Made by a program: the position numbers and the translations under genes. The notes under the pieces are model-generated. The model was not told where the DNA came from and made no database searches. It saw only the letters and a program-made list of their open reading frames with translations. From assembly GCF_019890935.1 (NCBI RefSeq), contig NZ_CP082334.1:62001-126000 (forward strand): 64,000 nt of DNA, given 5' to 3'. The stretch comes from Exiguobacterium acetylicum (GTDB lineage: Bacteria > Bacillota > Bacilli > Exiguobacteriales > Exiguobacteriaceae). Each line of letters opens with the position of its first letter. Position 1 is the first letter of the stretch. Below, one piece after another: positions 16,793-24,987 of the stretch.

Positions 16793-18307
16793 TTAGTCCA
16801 CTTTCAACTGACCCATCATTCCGTTCTCTTCATGTTCAAGGATATGGCAATGGTACATGAATACCCCTTTTTCCTTGAAAGTCATCTGAATCTTAACTCG
16901 TTCATCTGGTTTTATAGCGATAGTGTCTTTTAGACCTGCTTCTTGATTATCCAGTTTCTGTCCGTTTCGCTCTAATACTTTGAATTGGACTCCATGAATG
17001 TGGAAGGGATGAGTCATTCCACCCATCATGTCTTTTTTATTATAGACCTCCCAAATTTCGGTTTCTCCTTGTTTCGCTTTAATATCGATTCTCTTCTCAT
17101 CAAACTTTTTCCCATTGATTTCAACATTTTTGCCCATCCCGAAAAGAGTTAACTTTTGATTCACTGTAGACAAGGTCTTTAGCGGCTTTTCATATCCACT
17201 TTTCGGCGCCAATGCACTTAGGTTCGTCCCTTGTTTATCCTTCAGCTTGAAGTTAACGACCCTTACTCCATTCGTCTCAAATGAAACAGTCTCACCAATT
17301 TTTCTTTTTGAAAAGTCTACCAATACCTCTATACGTTCGCCTGGACTTAATTCAATTTTCTTTACGTTTTTCGGTTTTGAGATGTAACCACCATCATCAG
17401 CAATTTTTTTAAAGGATGAACCGTCAGATAGCTTCACTACGTAGTTACGTGCATTGGAGCCATTTATCAATCTGACTCTAAGTTGCGAATATTTTACGTT
17501 GAAATATGGATTAATCGTACCGTTTACGAGGAGGGTATCGCCTAAAGCCCCATCTGTTTTTTCTACATCAGCATATCCAAGGACATTCCTGTTTTTAACT
17601 TTTCGATCTTGAAGAATTAATGGAATATCATTTTCACCATATTTTTGAGGTAGCATCGTCTCTTTAGTTTTTTCATCTTTTACGTACAACAATCCTGCTA
17701 ACCCCTTGTATACTTGTTCAGCAGTTTTCCCCATTGGATGTGGATGAAACCACAATGTCGATTCATCTTGCTTCACTTTAAACTTTACTACCTTCGTTTC
17801 ACCAGCTTTCACGACTTGATGTGGTCCGCCATCTACGGATGATGGTACAACAAGACCGTGCCAATGGAATGTAGTCGCTTCTGATAAGCGATTCACCGTA
17901 CGGATTGTTACCATTTTTCCTTTTTTCAATTCCACTACAGGACCTAAATAATTTCCGTTATATCCTAGAGTTTCAGTTTTTTTACCATCTCGGAAGAACT
18001 GTGTCTCCCCTTGTTTAGCGACAATCGTGTATTGAATGGAATTCTTGGTTTCACGATCGGATTTTAGCATCTTAGGGATGTTCAATCGTCGCTCTTTTTC
18101 TTCAGTTGATTTTAAATCGACACTCGCGCCATGTCCCATACCTTCCATCATAGTCTGATTCGTAGTAGTGTTCCCTCCATTCATCATAGATTTCATGTGC
18201 TGTTTGTTATTTGGCATAGTACCTCGGATAAAAAGTAAATACGAACCGCCCACTATAATCATGAGAGTAAAGATACCGATAGTTGCGATTAACCATCTTT
18301 TCTTCAC
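16793..18307 (-). CDS. Multicopper oxidase (CueO/MmcO-like), secreted
   Basis: I choose a GTG start at 18307 (504 aa) because GAAGGGA lies nine bases ahead; the in-frame ATG at 18316 touches that site. An N-terminal membrane helix exports or anchors the enzyme. All four copper motifs are present: TFHWHGL, WFHPHPMG, HPFHIHGVQF and HCHILEHEENGMMG, the last giving the T1 His-Cys-His with Met ligand. A Met/Asn-rich stretch follows the helix (KQHMKSMMNGG, NQTMMEGMGHG). The enzyme would oxidise Cu(I) to Cu(II) or use phenols outside the cell, a standard copper-detoxifying role. Confidence 0.93.
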   Translation of the reverse strand: MKKRWLIATIGIFTLMIIVGGSYLLFIRGTMPNNKQHMKSMMNGGNTTTNQTMMEGMGHGASVDLKSTEEKERRLNIPKMLKSDRETKNSIQYTIVAKQGETQFFRDGKKTETLGYNGNYLGPVVELKKGKMVTIRTVNRLSEATTFHWHGLVVPSSVDGGPHQVVKAGETKVVKFKVKQDESTLWFHPHPMGKTAEQVYKGLAGLLYVKDEKTKETMLPQKYGENDIPLILQDRKVKNRNVLGYADVEKTDGALGDTLLVNGTINPYFNVKYSQLRVRLINGSNARNYVVKLSDGSSFKKIADDGGYISKPKNVKKIELSPGERIEVLVDFSKRKIGETVSFETNGVRVVNFKLKDKQGTNLSALAPKSGYEKPLKTLSTVNQKLTLFGMGKNVEINGKKFDEKRIDIKAKQGETEIWEVYNKKDMMGGMTHPFHIHGVQFKVLERNGQKLDNQEAGLKDTIAIKPDERVKIQMTFKEKGVFMYHCHILEHEENGMMGQLKVD

Positions 18308-18404
18308 ATGGATCATTCCCTTCAATTAATTATTATCTTTAACTTAAAGAATGATTGTGAAAAAAATATGTCTTTCCACCCATGAATTTTATAGTTTTTT
18401 TCAA

Positions 18405-18462
18405 TGTGTTACTTTTCTGCTCTCTGCAATGTTTCTGCAAATTTATGTGATAAAGTCTATGG
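18405..18462 (+). promoter_or_regulatory. Possible response-regulator repeats before ydhK
   Basis: Three CTGC words (18417, 18424, 18435), two of them as TTTCTGC, lie in the 190-bp divergent region between the oxidase and the ydhK-like gene, upstream of GTGATAAAGT that could serve as -10. OmpR-type regulators bind such direct repeats. This is a suggestion only. Confidence 0.3.
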
Positions 18463-18496
18463 AAAGCATAAAAAAAAACACTTGGAGGTAATTTTT

Positions 18497-19069
18497 ATGA
18501 AATTAAAGAAAAAGATTTTTATGACAACTATGGCTGCTTCGCTTTCTTTAGCACTCGCTGCGTGCGGAAGCAATGGTGATGATTCTAAATCAACAGGAAG
18601 CATGGATAAAAATATGGACGGTATGGATCATTCGACGATGGACATGTCTGGATCGAAAGAGGTTCCGAAAGGGCTCCAAGAGGCTAAAAACCCTAAATTT
18701 AAAGTTGGCGACATGGCGATGATCAAAGAAGCACATATGGAAGGCATGAAAGGGGCCGAGGCTAAAATTGTAGGAGCTTATGATACTACTGCTTATAGCA
18801 TTTCTTATGACCCTACAAATGGCGGGAAACGCGTCACGAATCATAAATGGATTATTCAAGAAGAGATTGTAGATGCCAAGTCATCTCCTTATGAAGTAGG
18901 CGATGAAGTAAAAGTAGACGCGGATCATATGAAAGGAATGAAGGATGCTACGGCCACTATCGACTCAGCTAAGCAAACAACAGTGTATATGATTGATTTC
19001 GAATCGACTACAGGTGAAGAAGTGAAAAATCATAAATGGGTGACTGAAGACGAACTATCTGCAGAATAA
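18497..19069 (+). CDS. ydhK: YdhK family (DUF1541) lipoprotein
   Basis: The start at 18497 follows TTGGAGG by eight bases; the longer frame has no ribosome site. The protein (190 aa) has a lipobox ALAACGSNG (Cys19), a Met/Asp-rich linker (GSMDKNMDGMDHSTMDMSG) that looks metal-binding, and two DUF1541 repeats, each with a conserved Val-Gly-Asp turn, an H-M-x-G-M-K motif, TTAYSISYD or TTVYMIDFE, and NHKW. This is the YdhK layout of Bacillus. DUF1541 proteins are surface lipoproteins often near copper genes. Confidence 0.92.
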   Translation: MKLKKKIFMTTMAASLSLALAACGSNGDDSKSTGSMDKNMDGMDHSTMDMSGSKEVPKGLQEAKNPKFKVGDMAMIKEAHMEGMKGAEAKIVGAYDTTAYSISYDPTNGGKRVTNHKWIIQEEIVDAKSSPYEVGDEVKVDADHMKGMKDATATIDSAKQTTVYMIDFESTTGEEVKNHKWVTEDELSAE

Positions 19070-19077
19070 ACGATAAA

Positions 19078-19113
19078 CAAGAGAGGAACGGTTTTTTAAC
19101 CGTTCCTCTCTTG
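19078..19113. terminator. Terminator between ydhK and the two-component system
   Basis: CAAGAGAGGAACGGTT and AACCGTTCCTCTCTTG form a 16-bp perfect stem. It separates convergent transcription units. Confidence 0.9.
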
Positions 19114-19129
19114 TCTTATTTCTCCTTAT

Positions 19130-19801
19130 TTAAGGAACCCACTTGTAACCAATTCCCCATACTGTGCGAAAGTGTTCTTCAATAGGAAACTCGAGTTTCC
19201 TAAGTTTTTCTCTTAAGTTTCTTACATGAGAGTCGACCGTTCGTTCATCTGTCCACTCATTTGCTAACCATAAACTTGAGAGTAGTTCCTCTCTTGAATA
19301 GACACGTTCTGGATTTTTTAATAACTTAGCAAGTAATGAAAATTCCTTTGGCGTGACTTTGACTAAATGATTATCATAATACAGCTCATGGGCGTCTTCA
19401 TTTAAGATTAGACCCGACGATTCGATTTTTGATCCTGAAGAAACTGTAGTTCGTCTGAAAATCGATTGAATTCTTGCCTTCAATTCCGCCTCGTCGAACG
19501 GTTTCACAATGTAATCATCTGCTCCCAGTTGTAATCCTTTTACGATTTCTTCTTTTCCGTCGAGTGCTGTCAATAAAATGATTGGTACATTCGAAACTTC
19601 CCTTATCCTTTGACAGGTCTCAAAACCATCCATTAAAGGCATCATCACATCCAATATGATTAAGTCAGGCTCATCTACATCAATCAAGTTCAATATCTCT
19701 CTTCCGCTGTTCAGCTTAATACAGGTATAACTGTCTTGCAGATAGAGTTCAATCAGTTCTAACATTCGATTCTCATCATCTACCAAAGCAATGGTTCTCA
19801 T
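19130..19801 (-). CDS. OmpR family response regulator of a two-component pair
   Basis: The 223-residue product has a receiver domain with DDE near residue 8-10, the phosphoacceptor Asp in LIILDVMMPLMDG and YIVKPF, then a winged-helix domain (about 128-222) with ERTVDSHVRNLREKLRKLE and WGIGYKW. Its start overlaps the kinase stop (ATGA), so both are made together. It is related in sequence to the orphan regulator at 15372. Confidence 0.93.
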   Translation of the reverse strand: MRTIALVDDENRMLELIELYLQDSYTCIKLNSGREILNLIDVDEPDLIILDVMMPLMDGFETCQRIREVSNVPIILLTALDGKEEIVKGLQLGADDYIVKPFDEAELKARIQSIFRRTTVSSGSKIESSGLILNEDAHELYYDNHLVKVTPKEFSLLAKLLKNPERVYSREELLSSLWLANEWTDERTVDSHVRNLREKLRKLEFPIEEHFRTVWGIGYKWVP

Positions 19802-21114
19802 CCTGGAATCCCCCTCAAGTCAATGACAACTTTCAGCCCGTTTTCTACATTAATAGCTACGATGGTCCCTTTGTGCGCTTCAACTATTTCTTTCGTGATA
19901 GCCAAACCGAGCCCAGTACCTCCTGTTTCACGATTTCGTGAAGAATCTACTCGATAAAAACGATCAAAAAGATACGGGAGTGATTGCTCATCCACACCAC
20001 CACCTTCATCCGTAACTTCAATAAAGTTTTCATCAAGTTTTAAAAATACGCGTTTGTTCGCATGTGTATATTTTAGCGCGTTATCCAGTAAATTTAAGAG
20101 AACCTGATCAAATCTAGCTTGGTCTATCTCTTTGTAGATGGGAGTTTTATTAATTTGAAGAATTAATTTCACTTGTTTCTCCTCAAATTTAAAAATTATT
20201 CTTTCACTGATTTTTTTTAAGAAATCATTCATCTCTGTGATCTGAGGATCTATTTGAAAATGTGGCTCTTCCAATCTAGCAAGTTCAAACAAATCCTCAA
20301 TCAGTTCTTGAAGTCTTTCGGATTCCTCATAGATAATATCTCCAAATCTCGATTCGTCTTTTTTGAGGAGTCCTGCATATCCCTTAATGTAGGTAATCGG
20401 CGTACGCAATTCATGTGTGATTGAAGTCAGAAATTGCTTTCTTGTATTTTGAATGTGACGTAAATCAACAGATAACTTAGTGATCGCTCGTGCTAAATCT
20501 CCTACTTCGTCGCTTCTCTCAGCTTCTCTGATTTTCAGCACCTCGCCTTTACTTAACTTTACCGTTGCCTCTTTCATTGATAAAAGTGGCTTTATAATGA
20601 TATAACTCAAAAAATAAACACTTACTAATAGAAAAAGTACTAACAAGAATAGAGAGAACACTACTTGTTGTTTCAATTCCCCCATCAAATGCTGTATATA
20701 CTTCGTCGGCTCTAACATGATTATTTGACCGCCATCTTCAATGTTACTCACCGTCACTAAAAATTTGCCCTCTCTCCAATTACCTTCTACGATTCCATCC
20801 TTTTTTTGAATCCAATCCGGGTTCAAAAATTGTTCAGCGTCGTTAGATGAATCGACGACTTGATTATTTTTGTCTAAGATAATCACATCAGTCATCGCCT
20901 TTTCCTCCATTAAAACAACGTGTTCAACTGTTTGCTTGTCGAAGTTAGTGGAAAGAACATCTCGATGACTATTGCCTCTCTCTTGAAGGCTCTCCAGTTC
21001 ACTTTCTACTTGTTGATGCTCAAGAATGTTGTATACAATAGCAGATGAGAGAATGAAAATCATGAGAATCCCGAAAAAATAAAATAACGTTATTTTAAAT
21101 GAAAGTTTATTCAT
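19798..21114 (-). CDS. Membrane sensor histidine kinase
   Basis: The kinase (438 aa) has two membrane helices (about 8-28 and 155-178) around an extracellular sensor of about 125 residues, a HAMP segment (about 180-230), the H box SITHELRTPITYIKG (His near 241), an N box (LLNLLDNALKYTH), and the ATP lid motifs DEGGGV and GGTGLGLAI. The sensor domain gives no clear ligand by eye. Its place between copper genes suggests metal or envelope stress, which is inference. Confidence 0.93.
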   Translation of the reverse strand: MNKLSFKITLFYFFGILMIFILSSAIVYNILEHQQVESELESLQERGNSHRDVLSTNFDKQTVEHVVLMEEKAMTDVIILDKNNQVVDSSNDAEQFLNPDWIQKKDGIVEGNWREGKFLVTVSNIEDGGQIIMLEPTKYIQHLMGELKQQVVFSLFLLVLFLLVSVYFLSYIIIKPLLSMKEATVKLSKGEVLKIREAERSDEVGDLARAITKLSVDLRHIQNTRKQFLTSITHELRTPITYIKGYAGLLKKDESRFGDIIYEESERLQELIEDLFELARLEEPHFQIDPQITEMNDFLKKISERIIFKFEEKQVKLILQINKTPIYKEIDQARFDQVLLNLLDNALKYTHANKRVFLKLDENFIEVTDEGGGVDEQSLPYLFDRFYRVDSSRNRETGGTGLGLAITKEIVEAHKGTIVAINVENGLKVVIDLRGIPG

Positions 21115-21166
21115 AAAGTACCTTTCTCATTTAAGATGATTACATATAAAAACAAACTGTTGAGAT

Positions 21167-21973
21167 TTAGAAAAGAAAGTATTCTTCATTTAGGCGATAC
21201 ACAAAAGAGCTTTTATCATTTGATTCTTTTAAAAGGACAATTCCTTGAATATTGCTCCACAAATAATTAGCGAAATCATAATCACTAAAAATAGCCTCAC
21301 GAGTAGGATGCGTCATGAAACATTCTATTTTTGTAATCGTATACATTCCCTCCGAATCACGTTGATAATCGAAAGAAAAAGAACCCTTTATATTAAGCCT
21401 TTGAGCAATTATTGCTACGCACTCCTCTAAAATCGAGTTGGCAAACACCTCGTATGAAAGAACAGTATCTTGGTACCGTTCATACTCTTCTCTCATAAAA
21501 CAGCAAATCACTTCACTAGATCGATAATCGACATATGCATCAATTTTCCCCACCTTTACACCTTCAGGCGCATTCTTTATCTGGTCAAAAGAATAAGTGA
21601 AGGTATTACCTTGAACCGAAAATGAATCATGAAGTACTGTTTTATCCCAGTCAAAGGATGTTATAAACGCTACGTTATTTTTTCTCATTTTCAACTTATG
21701 TTTTGATAACGTAGATGCTTCTTGTTCGCTTAAAGGGATAATCCAGCCTATTTCTTGAGAAGTACAATATTCAATCAGATTACTAATATACCCTTCTTCT
21801 GATTCTTTTTTTGAAAATGAATCAAGATATTTAAAATCAGGAAATAGCTTTCGAACCCATCCTTCTTTTGAAGAAATATGAATATCTATACTTACAGGTT
21901 TAAGTTGTTTTATGTTCTCCATCACTTTCCAGTTTTCCTCTACTCCTATTATCAGGACATTTTCACGAGACAT
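21167..21973 (-). CDS. Unknown protein with ATP-grasp-like ends
   Basis: The 268-residue product begins VLIIGVEENWKVMENIKQL, like the Rossmann-type pre-domain of ATP-grasp enzymes. Residues about 190-245 (RLNIKGSFSFDYQRDSEGMYTITKIECFMTHPTREAIFSDYDFANYLW in part) resemble the metal-binding C-terminal part, where ATP-grasp enzymes have F-D-x(n)-G-x(3)-x-E-x-N-x-R; here a Cys and Thr replace the usual Asn-Pro-Arg. The protein is short for the family and a clear glycine-rich ATP loop is not visible. It could be a reduced or regulatory relative. It stands downstream of ccdA on the same strand with a GAGATG-type site. Confidence 0.45.
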   Translation of the reverse strand: MSRENVLIIGVEENWKVMENIKQLKPVSIDIHISSKEGWVRKLFPDFKYLDSFSKKESEEGYISNLIEYCTSQEIGWIIPLSEQEASTLSKHKLKMRKNNVAFITSFDWDKTVLHDSFSVQGNTFTYSFDQIKNAPEGVKVGKIDAYVDYRSSEVICCFMREEYERYQDTVLSYEVFANSILEECVAIIAQRLNIKGSFSFDYQRDSEGMYTITKIECFMTHPTREAIFSDYDFANYLWSNIQGIVLLKESNDKSSFVYRLNEEYFLF

Positions 21974-22010
21974 TTACGATGCATCTCCTTTCGAAATAGA
22001 AAATAGAGCG

Positions 22011-22712
22011 TCAGAACCCTCTAAACCCTGTAAAATCAATCAATATTGTAGTTAGTTTCGTCAGACCATCGAAATACAATATGATACCTAATAAAATCAT
22101 AAACCAGCCACCTATTTTCATAACCTTTGAAGAATAATTCATTAAGTATCTGGATTTCCCGACCAAAAACGACATCAAGAAAAATGGAATAGAAAAACCT
22201 AGTACATAAAAGAGCATATATAAAAATCCATTACTAGGATTCGTGGCGATCAAAGCAATAACTCCAGCGAGGATTGGTCCTGTACAAGGAGTCCATCCAG
22301 CAGCCGATCCGACTCCGACAATAAACGTTCCGATATAACCACGCTTTCTTTTTCCTAAGTTCATTCTTCGCTCTTTAAGTAAAAATATTGGGGTCCACAG
22401 ACCAGTTAAAATAACACCGAATATGAATAAAATAAGTGCACCGCTCATCCGTAGAACATCTTTATACACTATAAAAAAATCAGCCAAATATGACGTTGAA
22501 AAACCCATCACTAAAAATACGCTCGAAAATCCAAGTAAGAAAACGAATGTATGGGGAACACCATTCCAGTTCCACTTTTTATTTTCTTTTAACTCTGTAA
22601 CTGAAATTCCTGTAATGTAAGATAGAAAAACAGGATACAAAGCTAGGCAACATGGCGAGATAAAAGATAAAAACCCTGCTCCAAAAACTAACAAAAAAGA
22701 TAACTCCATCAA
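22011..22712 (-). CDS. ccdA: CcdA-like thiol-disulfide transmembrane protein
   Basis: The 233-residue protein has six membrane helices. The two conserved Cys motifs of the CcdA/DsbD family are present: SFISPCCLALYPVFLSYITG near residues 16-36 and GWTPCTGPILAG near 133-145. CcdA passes reducing power from cytosolic thioredoxin to thiol proteins outside the membrane. It lies 37 bases upstream of the ATP-grasp-like gene. Together with bdbCD it gives this region both oxidising and reducing membrane thiol routes. The promoter side is AT-rich with no clear operator. Confidence 0.9.
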   Translation of the reverse strand: MMELSFLLVFGAGFLSFISPCCLALYPVFLSYITGISVTELKENKKWNWNGVPHTFVFLLGFSSVFLVMGFSTSYLADFFIVYKDVLRMSGALILFIFGVILTGLWTPIFLLKERRMNLGKRKRGYIGTFIVGVGSAAGWTPCTGPILAGVIALIATNPSNGFLYMLFYVLGFSIPFFLMSFLVGKSRYLMNYSSKVMKIGGWFMILLGIILYFDGLTKLTTILIDFTGFRGF

Positions 22713-22939
22713 ATTCCTCCCGAACTCTAAAAAATAAATCTTTTTTTAAGATGTATAAAAAAGAAATGTGTTTAATTTTAAACATAAAATCTGTTTGTGA
22801 AAAAACTATGCATTTTTTGATTAAATCTCGTATCAATTTTTGAAATGAATTTGATACACTTTTTTGTAATATAGTGATGCTATACTCCTTTTAACAAATC
22901 GTTTGTCACCGTATCTTTATCTTTAAAGGAGTACAACTA

Positions 22940-23659
22940 ATGAAAAACAAGGTAATACTTATCGCTTCTAGCGTCTTACTCACAACAACTTTTTCAATGC
23001 ATAGCCCAAAAGTTGAAGCAAGTAGTGCATATAAAGTAAAAGTAAAGACAGACAATCTCCGTGTTCGGACTGGTCCTTCTCTCAATTACAATATAGTCGG
23101 CGTGACTAACACTGGTCAGACTTTTTCTTATTTAGGAAAAAAAGGAGCTTGGACAAAAGTACTTTACAAAGGGAACACACGGTATATCTATAGTTCTTAC
23201 CTAAAAAAATATAAGAGCCACGTTGCAAAAAAAATGACGTATAATGAGTCTCTTTTTGCTTCTCCTACTAAAGGGAGGCTGACCCAAGGATACGGAAAAT
23301 CTAATGGCGCTTACGGTTATACATTCCATAATGGCGTTGATCTAGCTGCAACAAAAGGCACACCTGTCTATGCTTCTGCGAGTGGAAAAGTCACTACCTC
23401 TAAAAACAGCGGTGCATATGGTAAACACGTTATGATTTCACATAGTCTAAAGAATCAAAAATACGTAACCGTTTATGCTCATATGAATAGTCTTTCGGTA
23501 AAAAGTGGTCAGACAGTCTCTAAAGGTATGAAGATTGGAACAGTTGGGAATACAGGAAACTCGTTCGAAAATCATTTACACTTTGAGATTCATAAAAACA
23601 GTTATAAATACAGCAGTTATTCTGCAGCGAATAGTGTCAACCCATTGAACTATTTGTAA
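22940..23659 (+). CDS. Secreted SH3b-LytM (M23) peptidoglycan endopeptidase
   Basis: The 239-residue product has a signal peptide (cut after VEA, near 28), a bacterial SH3 domain (about 32-92: VKTDNLRVRTGPSLNYNIVG) and an M23 peptidase domain (about 105-239). The zinc ligands are visible in YTFHNGVDLAA (H..D) and in NHLHFEIH (HxH), with VTVYAHMNSL between. It would cut peptide bridges of the cell wall. The ribosome site AAAGGAG precedes the ATG. It ends at a 56-bp palindromic terminator. Confidence 0.92.
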   Translation: MKNKVILIASSVLLTTTFSMHSPKVEASSAYKVKVKTDNLRVRTGPSLNYNIVGVTNTGQTFSYLGKKGAWTKVLYKGNTRYIYSSYLKKYKSHVAKKMTYNESLFASPTKGRLTQGYGKSNGAYGYTFHNGVDLAATKGTPVYASASGKVTTSKNSGAYGKHVMISHSLKNQKYVTVYAHMNSLSVKSGQTVSKGMKIGTVGNTGNSFENHLHFEIHKNSYKYSSYSAANSVNPLNYL

Positions 23660-23700
23660 CCTAAAAAAAGAAGAGAGGATGTCCTAAGACAGCATCTTTT

Positions 23701-23756
23701 CAGATCATAGAAAAACCCTCATTTCGACGTCGAAATGAGGGTTTTTCTATGATCTG
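23701..23756. terminator. 56-bp perfect palindrome, bidirectional terminator
   Basis: The sequence from CAGATCATAG to CTATGATCTG is its own reverse complement over 56 bases, with centre CATTTCGACGTCGAAATG and flanking AAAAACCCTC/GAGGGTTTTT. It fits a bidirectional terminator after the LytM gene. Its centre is shared with hairpins near 34.7 and 34.9 kb. Confidence 0.85.
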
Positions 23757-23760
23757 AAGC

Positions 23761-23810
23761 GACTTCATTAAGTCATTTATTTTGAAGTGGATTGCTGTGA
23801 TCTAGCGTCT
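23761..23810 (+). repeat. 50-bp repeat before the resolvase (candidate res part)
   Basis: Direct repeat of 3247-3296 with three mismatches. It lies 33 bases before the resolvase start, where res sites of Tn3-family resolvases lie. Confidence 0.7.
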
Positions 23811-23842
23811 CATAAGACTTGTCTCAAAAGTGAGGTGATATT

Positions 23843-24418
23843 TTGCGGAAAATTGGTTATGTACGTGTCAGTTCAACTAGTCAAAACCCTTCAAGACAAT
23901 TTCAGCAGCTAAGCGAATTCGGAATGGATATTATATACGAAGAAAAAGTTTCTGGGGCAACGAAGGAACGTGAGCAACTTCAAAAAATGTTAGAGGACTT
24001 ACAAGATGGTGACACCATTTATGTTACAGATTTAACTCGAATTACTCGTAGTACACAAGATTTATTTGAATTGATCGATTACATACGAAGGATAAAAGCC
24101 AGCTTAAAATCACTCAAGGATACATGGCTAGATTTATCAGAGGATAATCCATACAGCCAATTCTTAATTACAGTAATGGCTGGTGTTAACCAGTTAGAGA
24201 GAGATCTTATCCGTATGCGTCAACGTGAAGGGATTGAGCTGGCTAAGAAAGAAGGAAAGTTTAAAGGTCGGATAAAGAAATATCATAAAAATCATGCGGG
24301 AATGAATTATGCAGTAAAGCTATATAAAGAAGGAAATATGACTGTAAATCAAATTTGTGAAATTACAAATGTGTCTAGAGCTTCATTATATAGAAAGCTA
24401 TCGGAAGAGAACAAATAG
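23843..24418 (+). CDS. tnpR: Serine resolvase of Tn3-family type
   Basis: The 191-residue protein starts at TTG after AGTGAGGTG. RKIGYVRVSSTSQNPSRQFQQL gives the catalytic Ser (residue 10 or 11) and the R-Q pair; LTRITRSTQDLFELI and GVNQLERDLIRMRQREGIELAK are the other conserved blocks, and a helix-turn-helix closes the protein (MTVNQICEITNVSRASLYRKL). It resolves transposon cointegrates at res. No transposase gene is present; cadC and cadA follow and a Tn3-type terminal repeat lies at 27279, the order seen in Tn5422-like cadmium transposons. The left half of the transposon is missing. Confidence 0.92.
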   Translation: MRKIGYVRVSSTSQNPSRQFQQLSEFGMDIIYEEKVSGATKEREQLQKMLEDLQDGDTIYVTDLTRITRSTQDLFELIDYIRRIKASLKSLKDTWLDLSEDNPYSQFLITVMAGVNQLERDLIRMRQREGIELAKKEGKFKGRIKKYHKNHAGMNYAVKLYKEGNMTVNQICEITNVSRASLYRKLSEENK

Positions 24419-24535
24419 TTCAGTCCTATTCCATTAATTGGCCAGATAATGTTATGTACTTAAAGTCTTATGCAGTTTGGTTATTTTGTTATTAGAATTG
24501 GGTACTCCAATTCTTTTTTTATGAATTTTTTTACT

Positions 24536-24602
24536 CATTCAAATAAACACTTGAATGAATTATTAAAAATGGTTATACTATATTCAAATAAACACTTGAA
24601 TG
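24536..24602 (+). promoter_or_regulatory. cadC promoter with two CadC operators
   Basis: Two copies of ATTCAAATAAACACTTGAAT lie at 24537-24556 and 24582-24601. TTGAAT of the first (24551) and TATACT (24574) are spaced by 17 bases and make a promoter; the second operator covers the start point. This matches the way CadC represses cad operons until Cd, Pb or Zn binds. Confidence 0.85.
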
Positions 24603-24618
24603 ATATTGGGGTGAGAAT

Positions 24619-24987
24619 GTGATTAAGAAAGATACTTGTGAAATTTATTGTTATGACGAAGAAAAGGTCAATCGAATACAAGGTAATTTACAGGCAGTAG
24701 ATATTTCTAGTGTTGCCCAAATATTAAAAGCTATTGCAGATGAAAATAGAGCAAAAATTACCTATGCTTTATGTCAAGATGACGAACTGTGTGTGTGTGA
24801 TATAGCAAATATTATAGGTGTTACGGTTGCAAATGCCTCTCATCACCTGCGAACGCTCCATAAGCAAGGGATTGTTAAGTTTCGAAAAGAGGGAAAACTT
24901 GCATTTTATTCATTAGATGATGAGCATATCAGACAAATTATGATGATTGCATTGGCACATAAGAAAGAGGTGAAGATCAATGTCTAG
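24619..24987 (+). CDS. cadC: CadC, ArsR-family Cd/Pb/Zn-responsive repressor
   Basis: The 122-residue protein starts at GTG behind TTGGGGTGAG. The metal ligands of classical CadC are at the classical positions: Cys7 and Cys11 (DTCEIYCYD) and Cys58 and Cys60 (ELCVCD). The winged helix follows with [23 protein letters not shown]. It overlaps cadA by eight bases. The two operators upstream make it autoregulated, and the same operator type before czcD suggests a second target. Confidence 0.95.
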   Translation: MIKKDTCEIYCYDEEKVNRIQGNLQAVDISSVAQILKAIADENRAKITYALCQDDELCVCDIANIIGVTVANASHHLRTLHKQGIVKFRKEGKLAFYSLDDEHIRQIMMIALAHKKEVKINV

